A stretch of DNA of 10,221 nt. Origin: Candidatus Thiosymbion ectosymbiont of Robbea hypermnestra (GTDB taxonomy: Bacteria > Pseudomonadota > Gammaproteobacteria > Chromatiales > Chromatiaceae). The stretch is taken from contig JAIZWN010000770.1 in NCBI GenBank assembly GCA_020443945.1, forward strand, positions 1 to 10,221. The letters are read 5' to 3'. The position numbers were made by a program, and so were the translations under genes. The notes beneath the pieces were generated by a model. That model was not told the origin of the DNA and made no database searches. It saw only the letters and a program-made list of their open reading frames with translations. How positions within the stretch are numbered: position 1 is the stretch's first letter; every line of letters starts with the position of its first letter. Below, piece after piece: positions 1-7,006 of this stretch.

Positions 1-107
1 TACGCGGCATCTTGTTTACAAGATCGCTCTTCCAAGGACGGATAAACCGATTAGGCTCGATTATCGTTCGGGAGCCGTCCAAGTCTGGCCATAGGCTCGA
101 AAAGCAA

Positions 108-274
108 ATGGAATCCGTATATCTTGAAACATCGATCCCGAGTTATTTGACCGCAAGAACAAGCAGGGATCTGATTGCTAATGCGGTAACGCGACCTGAA
201 ATAGAAAGCCGATGCCGGGAGATGGGGTTTGTCCCGCAGGTTTATGTACCCCTGAGGAATTACTGGAGGTATGA
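108..274 (+). pseudogene. Remnant of a PIN-domain (VapC-like) toxin gene, internally deleted and frameshifted
   Basis: Translation from the ATG gives MESVYLETSIPSYLTAR, the typical amino end of a PIN-domain RNase toxin family of about 160 residues; the Glu in YLET sits where the first metal-binding acidic residue lies. After SRDLI (codons 19-23) the frame jumps straight to IANA..RPEIESRCREMGF..PQV, which resembles the extreme carboxy end of the same family (usually WNCRHIANA...). About 100 central residues, with the other catalytic acids, are therefore missing, the join lying near 171-182. A second lesion follows: the expected ending TPEELLEV plus TGA (272-274) is encoded at 248-274 but in another frame, implying loss of one base near 241-247. 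The TGA overlaps the next gene's start region, as in intact pairs. The product cannot be an active nuclease. Family assignment rests on recognised end motifs only. Confidence 0.72.
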
Positions 275-276
275 CC

Positions 277-474
277 ATGCGAAACGATCCTATCATCGAG
301 GAGATACACAAGGTCAGACACGAATATGCCAAAAAATTCGATTTTGACCTGGATGCGATGTTTGCGGATTTGAAGATCAAAGAAAAGGAATCGGGTCGCT
401 ATCGGGTTGTCCGCAAACCTAAGCCCTTTCAAAAGGAGCATGGACATTCGGTGGACCATTTTACCGACGCCTGA
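277..474 (+). CDS. Small antitoxin-like partner of the PIN toxin remnant (65 aa)
   Basis: The protein begins MRNDPIIEEIHKVRHEYAKKF and continues DFDLDAMFADLKIKEKESGR. This is the pattern of short charged proteins (D-P-I-[IV]-E-E, then Y-A, then D-L-D-A-[IM]-F) encoded next to PIN-domain toxins, presumed antitoxins. I prefer the ATG at 277 to the one at 271 because GGAGGT (265-270) is then spaced six bases away and family members start MR(D/N)DP; starting at 271 would add Met-Thr. The frame is intact although its toxin partner is broken. No DNA-binding motif is evident; the protein looks helical with a basic tail. It may be an orphan antitoxin able to neutralise related toxins elsewhere, or simply a decaying relic. 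Function is inferred from context. Confidence 0.6.
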   Translation: MRNDPIIEEIHKVRHEYAKKFDFDLDAMFADLKIKEKESGRYRVVRKPKPFQKEHGHSVDHFTDA

Positions 475-718
475 CAGTTGAATGTTACCAGCCATTTTTC
501 AAGCTCCGTGCTATTAGAAGGTTGCAACGGGTATTCGGAAAAAGTGTAACCGTACAGTGGAGGTTCAGGACAACGTAGAGAGTATTCGTGTGCATTCGTG
601 GTTCTTAATCTCTGGAGTTTGGGCACGGCTGTACTTGTGTGATTTCGGTGAAGTTTTGATCGCATTGCACCCAACGGGCCTCGCGATCGAGCTTTGAATA
701 TCTTTGGGGTGTCCTGCT
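475..718. other. Non-coding stretch ahead of the rplJ leader
   Basis: No convincing gene on either strand. It holds a fragment of a dispersed repeat-like motif (ATTCGTG..CATTCGTGG around 588-603). A possible weak promoter is TTGCAA followed 17 bases later by TGTAAC (about 523-551), a poor match to consensus and not strong enough to call. In E. coli-type operons rplA would end shortly before rplJ; nothing resembling rplA is present here. Confidence 0.5.
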
Positions 719-770
719 ACCAAATTCACAATTCCTCTTGCATCACTGCAAAAGGAATTGTGAATTTGGT
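719..770. repeat. Long near-perfect inverted repeat (23 paired bases in 24)
   Basis: ACCAAATTCACAATTCCT at 719-736 is perfectly complementary to AGGAATTGTGAATTTGGT at 753-770. After one mismatch (737/752) the stem continues with TTGCA (738-742) against TGCAA (747-751), leaving a four-base loop. No T-run follows, so it is not a standard intrinsic terminator. It ends nine bases before the L10 leader stem. It could be a miniature inverted-repeat element, a processing site in read-through transcripts, or a protein-binding palindrome; the sequence does not decide between these. Confidence 0.85.
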
Positions 771-779
771 GGTGGGATG

Positions 780-863
780 ACCGTCAAAGACCGCAGGCGC
801 CTTTCCGTCGGACAGGGAACTGTCCGGCGGTGGGGCTTAATCGAGCAGGCCTGCGTAGACGGT
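780..863 (+). promoter_or_regulatory. L10 ribosomal-protein leader (autoregulatory mRNA structure of rplJL)
   Basis: The stretch matches the gammaproteobacterial rplJ leader pattern. ACCGTC (780-785) pairs with GACGGT (858-863). CGCAGGC (792-798) pairs with GCCTGCG (849-855), and the characteristic CAAAGACCGCAGG and CTGCGTAGACGGTG strings are present. Inside is a ten-pair arm, 805-814 against 821-830, with loop GGGAAC. In E. coli the L10-L7/L12 complex binds this RNA and blocks rplJ translation, so excess protein shuts off its own synthesis. Further GC-rich hairpins lie between the leader and the start codon, e.g. CTCC (865-868) with GGAG (875-878) and CCCCGCATC near 928 with GATGCCGGGG. These may link leader binding to access to the ribosome site. 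Confidence 0.82.
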
Positions 864-996
864 GCTCCTGAATCGGAGTGGAACGCAAGCGCGGGCCTCC
901 TCCCGATAAGGGCGCACGGGTAGACTCCCCGCATCGGACGGATGCCGGGGGAACCTGGGGCTTGGGCCCTGTAGTTCAAATGGGGAGGTGACGACT

Positions 997-1524
997 GTGG
1001 CACTGAGTTTTGCCCAAAAAGAAGCGATCGTCGCCGAGGTCGCGGAAGTTGCGAAGAGCGCCTATTCGGCCGTCGGGGCGGAGTATCGGGGCTTGACGGT
1101 GGAGGAGATGACGGATTTGCGTGTCGAGGCGCGCAAGGCCGGGGTCTATGTCCGGGTCGTCAAGAACTCGTTGGCCAAGCGTGCGTTTGCCGATACGGAT
1201 TTCGCCTGCATGGAGAAGGGCCTCGCCGGTCCCTTGGTTCTGGCCTTTTCTCGGGAGGATCCGGGCTCCGCGGCGCGGGTGGCCGAGGCCTTCGCCAAGA
1301 GGCACGATGGGTTCAAGGTCAAGCTGGTCGCTATCGGGGGCAAGCTGCTGGATCCGTCCGAGCTGGGCGCCTTGGCGAGAATGCCGACTTACGACGAGGC
1401 GATCAGTCAGCTGATGGCCGTGATGAAGGCCCCGGTACAGAAGCTTGCGGCAACGATCAACGAGGTTCCCGGCAAGCTCGTCCGCACCCTCGCCGCGGTT
1501 CGCAACAACAAAGAGGCGACCTGA
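997..1524 (+). CDS. rplJ: Large-subunit ribosomal protein L10 (uL10)
   Basis: The 175-residue product starts MALSFAQKEAIVAEVAEVAK, the standard L10 amino end. It is slightly longer than E. coli L10 (165). L10 anchors the L7/L12 dimers on the 50S stalk through its carboxy-terminal helix and binds 23S rRNA through its amino-terminal domain. VRVVKNSLAKRAF (about residues 48-60) is the conserved rRNA-binding region. The carboxy end AATINEVPGKLVRTLAAVRNNK has the expected LVRTLAAV helix. I chose the GTG at 997 because it gives the family amino end and lies five bases after the ribosome-binding site GGAGGTGA (984-991); the in-frame GTG at 988 sits inside that site. It is followed by rplL after 57 bases, in one operon, and is probably autoregulated through the leader upstream. 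Confidence 0.96.
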   Translation: MALSFAQKEAIVAEVAEVAKSAYSAVGAEYRGLTVEEMTDLRVEARKAGVYVRVVKNSLAKRAFADTDFACMEKGLAGPLVLAFSREDPGSAARVAEAFAKRHDGFKVKLVAIGGKLLDPSELGALARMPTYDEAISQLMAVMKAPVQKLAATINEVPGKLVRTLAAVRNNKEAT

Positions 1525-1581
1525 CCGTTCATAGCGGATCGGGTAAGGCACTGAACAAGATTCCGATTCTGGAGAAATCTC

Positions 1582-1968
1582 ATGGCCGTATCGAAAGACG
1601 AAATACTGGAAGCCATCGCCAACATGACCGTGATGGAGGTCGTGGAGCTGATCGGCGCGATGGAAGGAAAGTTCGGCGTGACCGCTGCCGCCGCCGTGGC
1701 CGCTGCCCCCGTCGCTGCCGGTGGCGGTGGTGGCGAAGCCGCCGCCGAGGAGGAGAAGACCGAGTTCGATGTGGTGCTGGCGTCCTTCGGCTCGAATAAG
1801 GTGCCCGTGATCAAGGCCGTCCGCGCCCTTACCGGGCTGGGATTGAAGGAGGCCAAGGAGGCGGTGGAGGGTGTCCCCAATACCATCAAGGAGGGCGTCT
1901 CCAAGGACGAGGCCGAGGAGGCGAAGAAGGCCCTGGAGGAGGTCGGCGCGACGGTCGAGCTGAAATAA
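1582..1968 (+). CDS. rplL: Large-subunit ribosomal protein L7/L12 (bL12)
   Basis: A 128-residue protein with the usual three parts. The amino-terminal dimerisation helices (1-33, MAVSKDEILEAIANMTVMEV) bind the L10 tail. The flexible hinge (about 34-58) is rich in Ala and Gly, with a run of five glycines. The globular carboxy-terminal domain (about 59-128, ending GATVELK) carries the conserved GLGLKEAKEAVE helix that recruits and stimulates translational GTPases. It is slightly longer than the 121-residue E. coli protein, mainly in the hinge. The ribosome site GGAGA (1571-1575) is well placed before the ATG. It shares the rplJ transcript; the stop is followed by an attenuator-like hairpin and an unusually long spacer before rpoB. 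Confidence 0.97.
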   Translation: MAVSKDEILEAIANMTVMEVVELIGAMEGKFGVTAAAAVAAAPVAAGGGGGEAAAEEEKTEFDVVLASFGSNKVPVIKAVRALTGLGLKEAKEAVEGVPNTIKEGVSKDEAEEAKKALEEVGATVELK

Positions 1969-1973
1969 GATCG

Positions 1974-1999
1974 CCTGACGGCGCCTCGGCGTCGTCAGG
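1974..1999 (+). promoter_or_regulatory. Hairpin just after rplL, possible attenuator or RNase III site
   Basis: CCTGACG (1974-1980) pairs with CGTCAGG (1993-1999), and the stem can extend inward through 1982-1984 with 1989-1991. It begins five bases after the rplL stop and has no T-run. In E. coli the rplL-rpoB spacer holds a partial terminator and an RNase III processing site that lower rpoBC expression relative to rplJL. The position suggests a similar role here, which is inference. Confidence 0.5.
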
Positions 2000-2006
2000 G
2001 CCTTAG

Positions 2007-2119
2007 CCGTAGGATGGGCAAAGCAAGCGCCCCTCAGATGGTTTTGAGGTTTCGGTCATTCCACGGAGGTTTGCGCGTCGCGACGGTTTGCAGGATGCAC
2101 ACAGCGAAGCGTGCCCATC
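2007..2119. repeat. REP-like palindromic element between rplL and rpoB
   Basis: It starts GCCGTAGGATGGGCA and ends GCGAAGCGTGCCCATC. GATGGGCA (2013-2020) is complementary to TGCCCATC (2112-2119), so the two ends form the base of a large imperfect palindrome. GTAG immediately before the stem is the tetranucleotide typical of REP sequences. The interior, with a diverged GTGCCCAAC motif just beyond near 2149, looks like a mosaic of repeat pieces. No coding potential is supported. Confidence 0.5.
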
Positions 2120-2178
2120 ACTGAGGAGTACCTCCCGACCGGCGGTGTGCCCAACGGGTGTTGCACGGGCCATCCAAT

Positions 2179-2235
2179 GATGCGGTTCGCAGGCTGTTGT
2201 GCGTCCTTGCACAACAGGCGCTCACCACATCCTAC
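2179..2235 (-). repeat. REP-like hairpin, extended-tip variant
   Basis: Read on the minus strand it is GTAG followed by a long hairpin. One arm is 2209-2231 and the other 2179-2202, with a six-base loop (2203-2208). The outer part, GATGTGGTGAG against GCGAACCGCATC, is the same basal stem as in the three composite repeats downstream of rpoB. The tip is a different, fully paired sequence (CTGTTGTGC with GCACAACAG). Confidence 0.75.
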
Positions 2236-2405
2236 ACCCACAAAGGGAAAATAGCAGACATCCACGGGTAACACCCATATATCGGCTGATATGGCATTTA
2301 ATCCCCCGCTCAAGATGCTGATGCACCTTGGGAAGCGGGTGGATTTGCTTATTCGCCGGATTCTTAAATCCTTCGGGGAATCCAAGTGGGCGCTCGCGGC
2401 ATATA
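2236..2405. other. Non-coding part of the rplL-rpoB spacer
   Basis: No gene, RNA gene or clear promoter could be supported. It holds short imperfect inverted repeats, such as ATATC-GGCT-GATAT near 2278-2291 and CCCGCT near 2306 with AGCGGG near 2334. It is less GC-rich than the flanking genes. Confidence 0.4.
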
Positions 2406-2432
2406 GGTGCGGTGAGCGTAGCGAACCGCATC
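2406..2432 (+). repeat. REP-like hairpin, minimal-tip variant
   Basis: GGTGCGGTGAGC (2406-2417) and GCGAACCGCATC (2421-2432) form the shared basal stem of the local REP family around a three-base tip, including the facing GA/GA mismatches seen in the other copies. It abuts the hairpin at 2434-2460. Confidence 0.65.
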
Positions 2433-2433
2433 A

Positions 2434-2460
2434 GGGCGCCTTGAAAAATCCAAGGCGCCC
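2434..2460 (+). promoter_or_regulatory. Perfect 10-bp hairpin upstream of rpoB
   Basis: GGGCGCCTTG (2434-2443) is exactly complementary to CAAGGCGCCC (2451-2460), loop AAAAATC. It ends 43 bases before the rpoB start and lacks a T-run on either strand, so a classical terminator is unlikely. A processing site or leader structure setting rpoB expression is plausible from position alone. Confidence 0.6.
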
Positions 2461-2503
2461 ATAAGTTCAGAACAGGCTCTCACAGCATCAGAGGGAAGGC
2501 AGC

Positions 2504-5500
2504 ATGGCCTATTCGTTCACCGAGAAAAAGCGTATTCGCAAGGATTTCAGCAAGCGTTCCGGCATTCTGGACGTACCCTTTCTGCTGGCGACCCAGATCG
2601 ATTCCTATCGCACCTTCCTGCAGGAGGAGACGGCGGCGGCGAAACGCGAGGATATCGGTCTGCACGCGGCCTTCAAGACCATCTTCCCCATCGAGAGTTA
2701 TTCGGGGAATGCGGTGTTGGAGTATGTGAGCTATCGCCTGGGTGAGCCGACCTTCGATGTCCGCGAGTGTCATCTGCGCGGCGCCACCTTTGCCGCGCCC
2801 CTGCGCGTGCTGTTGCGCCTGGTGATCTACGACAAGGAGGCCCCCGCCGGCACCAAGGCGGTCAAGGATATCCGGGAGCAGGAGGTCTACATGGGCGAGC
2901 TGCCGCTCATGACGGAGACCGGCACCTTCGTCATCAACGGCACCGAGCGAGTCATCGTCTCCCAGCTTCACCGCTCGCCGGGGGTCTTCTTCGATCACGA
3001 CAAGGGCAAGACCCATTCCTCGGGTAAGCTCCTGTTCTCGGCGCGGGTGATTCCCTACCGCGGCTCCTGGCTCGATTTCGAGTTCGACCCCAAGGATAAT
3101 GTCTTCGTCCGTATCGACCGCCGCCGCAAGCTGCCGGCGACCATCCTGCTGCGGGCCCTGGGCTACTCCACGGAGCAAATGCTGGAGCGTTTTTTCGCCA
3201 CCGACAGCTTTCATCTGGGCCCGGACGGCATCGAGCTCGAGGTGGTCCCCGAGCGTCTGCGCGGCGAGACCCTGGGCTTCGACATCATCGTCGGCGACCA
3301 GGTGCTGGTGGAGACCGGACGGCGCGTGACCTCACGCCATATCCGGGACCTGCAGAAGGCGGGGGTGGAACGCCTCCAGGTGCCCGCCGAATTCCTGCTG
3401 GGGCGCACCCTCGCCCGCACGGTAGTGGATACGGAAACCGGAGAGGTGCTGGCGGAGGCCAATACGGAGCTGACCGAAGCCCTGCTCGATATCTTGCGGG
3501 AAAAGAAGGTCGCGCGGCTCGAGACCCTGTTCGTGAACGATCTCGATCACGGCCCCTATATCTCCGAGACCCTGCGGATCGACCCCACGACCACCGACCT
3601 GGAGGCCCAGGTCGAGATCTACCGCATGATGCGCCCAGGCGAGCCGCCCACCAAGGAAGCGGCCCAGAACCTGTTTCACAATCTGTTTTTCGCCCCGGAC
3701 CGTTACGACCTCTCCGCGGTGGGGCGGATGAAGTTCAATCGGCGCCTGCAACGGGACTCCGAGGAGGGCCCCGGCATCCTGTACGACGGCCGCTATTTCG
3801 CCGAGCGTGGCGATGGCCTGTCCAGGCAGCTCCATGAGGAAAACGGCGACATCTCCGACGTCATCGATACCCTGAAGGTATTGGTTGAGCTGCGCAACGG
3901 TCGCGGCAGCGTGGACGATATCGATCACCTGGGTAATCGCCGTATCCGGTGCGTGGGCGAGATGGCGGAAAACCAGTTTCGCATCGGCCTGGTGCGGGTA
4001 GAGCGGGCCGTGAAGGAGCGGCTGTCCCTGGCGGAGTCCGAGGGGCTCATGCCCCAGGAGCTGATCAACGCCAAGCCGATCTCGGCGGCGGTCAAGGAAT
4101 TCTTCGGCTCCAGCCAGCTCTCCCAGTTCATGGATCAGAACAACCCGCTCTCCGAGGTCACCCATAAACGCCGCGTCTCGGCCCTGGGCCCCGGCGGCCT
4201 GGCGCGGGAACGGGCCGGCTTCGAGGTCCGCGACGTGCATCCCACGCACTACGGGCGGGTCTGCCCTATCGAAACCCCGGAGGGGCCGAACATCGGCCTC
4301 ATCAACTCCCTGGCGGTCTATGCCCGCACCAACAAATACGGCTTCCTGGAGACACCCTACCGCAAGGTGCATGCCGGACAGGTCACCGACGAAATCAACT
4401 ACCTGTCCGCCATCGAGGAGGGCAACTACGTCATCGCCCAGGCCAATGCCTCCCTCGACGCCGACGGGCGGCTGGCGGACGCGCTGGTCTCCTGTCGGCA
4501 CCTGAACGAATTTGCTCTCAAGGCCCCGGAAGAAGTCCAGTATATGGACGTCTCACCGCGCCAGATCGTGTCGGTAGCGGCCTCGCTGATCCCCTTTCTG
4601 GAGCACGACGACGCCAACCGCGCCCTGATGGGCTCCAACATGCAGCGCCAGGCGGTGCCTACCCTGCGGGCCGAAAAGCCCCTGGTAGGGACCGGCATGG
4701 AGCGGGTCGTGGCCAAGGACTCGGGGGTCACGGTCGTAGCCCGTCGCGGCGGCTCGGTAGAATCGGTGGACGCGGCGCGCATCGTGGTGCGGGTCCACGA
4801 CCAGGAAGCAAGCCAGACCCCGGACGAGCCGGGGGTGGACATCTACAACCTGACCAAATACACACGCTCCAACCAGAACACCTGCATCAACCAGCGCCCC
4901 TTGGTATCTCCCGGCGACATCATCGAGCGCGGCGACGTATTGGCCGACGGACCCTCCACCGATATGGGCGAGCTGGCCCTGGGCCAGAACCTGCGGGTAG
5001 CCTTCATGCCCTGGAACGGCTACAACTTCGAGGACTCCATCCTCATTTCCGAGCGGGTAGTCCAGGAAGACCGCTTCACCAGCATCCACATCGAAGAACT
5101 CACCTGTCTCGCCCGCGATACCAAACTGGGACCGGAAGAAATCTCCGGCGACATCCCCAACGTAGGCGAGTCGGCCCTCGCCAAGCTCGACGAATCCGGC
5201 ATCGTCTACATCGGCGCGGAAGTACGGGACGGCGACATCCTGGTGGGCAAGGTCACGCCTAAGGGCGAGACCCAGCTCACGCCGGAAGAAAAACTGCTGC
5301 GGGCCATCTTCGGCGAAAAGGCATCGGACGTGAAAGACACCTCCCTGCGCCTGCCCTCGGGCCTGTCCGGCACGGTGGTAGACGTGCAGGTCTTCACCCG
5401 CGACGGCGTGGAAAAGGACCAACGGGCGCGGCAGATCGAAGAGCTGGAGCTCGAGCGGGTCCGCAAGGACCTGGACGACCAACAGCGCATCATGGAGAAC

Positions 5501-6682
5501 GACACCTTCCAGCGCGTGGAAAAAATGCTGGTCGGCAAGGTAGCGGACGGCGGACCCGGCAACCTCAAATCCGGCGCCCGGATCACCAAAACCTATCTGA
5601 ACGGCCTGGCGGAAAAAGACTCCAGGCACAAGTGGCTCGAGATCCGGTTACGCTCCGAGGAACCGGCCCGCCAGCTCGAAGCGGTAGCGAACCAGCTCCA
5701 GCAGCAGCAGGAAGACTTCCGCGAACGCTTCGAGGCAAAAAAGCGCAAGATCATCCAGGGCGACGACCTGGCCCCCGGCGTGCTCAAAATGATCAAGGTC
5801 TATGTGGCGGTAAAGCGTTGCATCCAGCCCGGCGACAAAATGGCCGGTCGCCATGGAAACAAGGGCGTCATCTCCATGATTATTCCAACCGAAGACATGC
5901 CCTTCTCCGCCGACGGCGAGCCGGTAGACATCATCCTGAACCCCCTCGGCGTACCCTCACGCATGAACCTGGGCCAGATCCTGGAAACCCATCTGGGCTG
6001 GGCCGCCCACGGCATCGGCACCCAGATCGATCAGCTGCTGCGGGCCCAGGCCGAAGTCGCCCAGGTCCGAGACTTTCTCGACCAGGTCTACAGCGGCAGC
6101 GGTCGGCCCGAAAAGCTGGAGAACCTGAGCGACGAAGATATCCTTGCCCTCGCCCGGAATCTCACCAAGGGAGTCCCCATGGCCACCCCGGTGTTCGACG
6201 GAGCCTCGGAAGAAGAAATCCTCGCCATGCTGCGCCTGGCACGCCGGGACAACGATGACACCGGCATTCCCATGGCCCAGACCATCCTCTACGACGGGCG
6301 CACCGGGGACGCCTTCGAGCGCCCGGTCACGGTCGGCTACATGTACATGCTCAAGCTCAACCACCTGGTAGACGACAAAATGCATGCCCGCTCCACCGGA
6401 CCCTACAGCCTGGTCACCCAGCAACCCCTGGGCGGCAAGGCCCAATTCGGCGGCCAACGCTTCGGCGAAATGGAAGTCTGGGCCCTGGAAGCCTACGGCG
6501 CCTCCTACACCCTCCAGGAAATGCTCACCGTCAAGTCCGACGACGTCAACGGGCGCACCCGCATGTACAAACACATCGTCGACGGCGACCATCGCATGGA
6601 AGCCGGCATGCCCGAATCCTTCAACGTACTCGTAAAGGAAATCCGCTCACTGGGCATCAACGTAGAGCTCGAGCAAGACTGA
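2504..6682 (+). CDS. rpoB: DNA-directed RNA polymerase beta subunit
   Basis: The complete 1392-residue beta subunit runs from MAYSFTEKKRIRKDFSKRSG to SLGINVELEQD; E. coli RpoB has 1342 residues. It forms the catalytic core of RNA polymerase with beta-prime and two alpha subunits. The rifampicin-pocket region begins at Gly535 (E. coli 507): GSSQLSQFMDQNNPLSEVTHKRR. The residues equivalent to D516, H526, R529 and S531 are all the sensitive type (D544, H554, R557, S559). NFEDS with Glu843-Asp844 and GDKMAGRHGNKG with Lys1112 and Lys1120 match active-site residues E813/D814 and K1065/K1073. About 28 extra residues lie before the rifampicin region and roughly 17 more between the FEDS and GDKMAGRH motifs. 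GAGGGAAGG (2491-2499) is the ribosome site. Oddities: rpoC does not follow, and synonymous codon choice changes in the second half of the gene. Confidence 0.98.
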   Translation: MAYSFTEKKRIRKDFSKRSGILDVPFLLATQIDSYRTFLQEETAAAKREDIGLHAAFKTIFPIESYSGNAVLEYVSYRLGEPTFDVRECHLRGATFAAPLRVLLRLVIYDKEAPAGTKAVKDIREQEVYMGELPLMTETGTFVINGTERVIVSQLHRSPGVFFDHDKGKTHSSGKLLFSARVIPYRGSWLDFEFDPKDNVFVRIDRRRKLPATILLRALGYSTEQMLERFFATDSFHLGPDGIELEVVPERLRGETLGFDIIVGDQVLVETGRRVTSRHIRDLQKAGVERLQVPAEFLLGRTLARTVVDTETGEVLAEANTELTEALLDILREKKVARLETLFVNDLDHGPYISETLRIDPTTTDLEAQVEIYRMMRPGEPPTKEAAQNLFHNLFFAPDRYDLSAVGRMKFNRRLQRDSEEGPGILYDGRYFAERGDGLSRQLHEENGDISDVIDTLKVLVELRNGRGSVDDIDHLGNRRIRCVGEMAENQFRIGLVRVERAVKERLSLAESEGLMPQELINAKPISAAVKEFFGSSQLSQFMDQNNPLSEVTHKRRVSALGPGGLARERAGFEVRDVHPTHYGRVCPIETPEGPNIGLINSLAVYARTNKYGFLETPYRKVHAGQVTDEINYLSAIEEGNYVIAQANASLDADGRLADALVSCRHLNEFALKAPEEVQYMDVSPRQIVSVAASLIPFLEHDDANRALMGSNMQRQAVPTLRAEKPLVGTGMERVVAKDSGVTVVARRGGSVESVDAARIVVRVHDQEASQTPDEPGVDIYNLTKYTRSNQNTCINQRPLVSPGDIIERGDVLADGPSTDMGELALGQNLRVAFMPWNGYNFEDSILISERVVQEDRFTSIHIEELTCLARDTKLGPEEISGDIPNVGESALAKLDESGIVYIGAEVRDGDILVGKVTPKGETQLTPEEKLLRAIFGEKASDVKDTSLRLPSGLSGTVVDVQVFTRDGVEKDQRARQIEELELERVRKDLDDQQRIMENDTFQRVEKMLVGKVADGGPGNLKSGARITKTYLNGLAEKDSRHKWLEIRLRSEEPARQLEAVANQLQQQQEDFRERFEAKKRKIIQGDDLAPGVLKMIKVYVAVKRCIQPGDKMAGRHGNKGVISMIIPTEDMPFSADGEPVDIILNPLGVPSRMNLGQILETHLGWAAHGIGTQIDQLLRAQAEVAQVRDFLDQVYSGSGRPEKLENLSDEDILALARNLTKGVPMATPVFDGASEEEILAMLRLARRDNDDTGIPMAQTILYDGRTGDAFERPVTVGYMYMLKLNHLVDDKMHARSTGPYSLVTQQPLGGKAQFGGQRFGEMEVWALEAYGASYTLQEMLTVKSDDVNGRTRMYKHIVDGDHRMEAGMPESFNVLVKEIRSLGINVELEQD

Positions 6683-6692
6683 GGGCGTTGTT

Positions 6693-6756
6693 GAACCACA
6701 AAGGCGCAAAGGACGCAAAGAAAGGTAACGGATGATCGAACCGCAGAGACACGGAG
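6693..6756. repeat. Direct repeat, copy A (GAACCACAAAG...ACACGGAG)
   Basis: The 64-base block starts GAACCACAAAGGCGCAAAGG, runs through GGATGATCGAACCGCAGAG and ends ACACGGAG. It recurs at 6900-6954 with small differences and a nine-base shortening. It begins ten bases after the rpoB stop and runs directly into the first composite REP unit. Non-coding. Confidence 0.8.
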
Positions 6757-6844
6757 CCCATAGGATGTGGTGAGGCCAGGGATGGCCGAACCGCATCTTT
6801 TGGGCGGTGGACGTGCCCAACAACTCGCAAGGTTTCGCCTCGGA
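6757..6844 (+). repeat. Composite REP-like repeat, copy 1
   Basis: It starts CCCATAGGATGTGG. The first hairpin is GATGTGGT..GGCCA, loop GGGA, then TGGCC..ACCGCATC, with two facing G-A mismatches in the stem. A second small hairpin is TTGGGC (6800-6805) with GCCCAA (6815-6820). The tail is CAACTCGCAAGGTTTCGCCTCGGA split over 6821-6844. Copies at 7639-7713 and 8482-8564 are nearly identical; copies 1 and 3 differ at three positions over 83 aligned bases by eye. Confidence 0.85.
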
Positions 6845-6899
6845 CCTTTAATGCGTGAGCTCGTAGGTCGGGTCCAACGTGCCGTAACCCAGTCACATC

Positions 6900-6954
6900 G
6901 AACCACAAAGACGCAAAGATAGGTGACGGATGATCGAACCGCAGAAACACGGAG
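6900..6954. repeat. Direct repeat, copy B
   Basis: It matches copy A (6693-6756) from GAACCACAAAG to ACACGGAG apart from scattered substitutions and nine missing bases. Together the copies bracket composite REP copy 1 and a short stretch with another palindrome-like motif (GTAGGTCGGGTCC near 6873). It is followed by GAACACAGAGCACAGGACTACG, split over 6955-6976, and a CGAATCACGCGAAT motif, a common style of dispersed intergenic repeat. Non-coding. Confidence 0.75.
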
Positions 6955-7006
6955 AACACAGAGCACAGGACTACGAATCACGCGAATCGGGAACCAAGCC
7001 TTGAAA

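Noticed and set aside
9..24. Short inverted repeat ATCTTG-TTTA-CAAGAT as a terminator or operator
   Set aside because: Six base pairs only, no T-run, and the context is cut off by the window edge.
2..94. Open frame at the left edge reading TRHLVYKIALPRTDKPIRLD and ending at a TAG at 92-94, possibly the end of an upstream gene
   Set aside because: Only about 30 codons, no recognisable family, and other frames are also open here; it cannot be supported without upstream sequence.
2434..2460. Intrinsic terminator upstream of rpoB
   Set aside because: The stem is strong but no T-run follows on either strand, and a full terminator here would cut off rpoB unless another promoter lies in the last 43 bases.
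3332..5629. Long open frames on the minus strand opposite rpoB
   Set aside because: They are composition shadows of a GC-rich gene that is fully and convincingly coding on the plus strand; no family resemblance.
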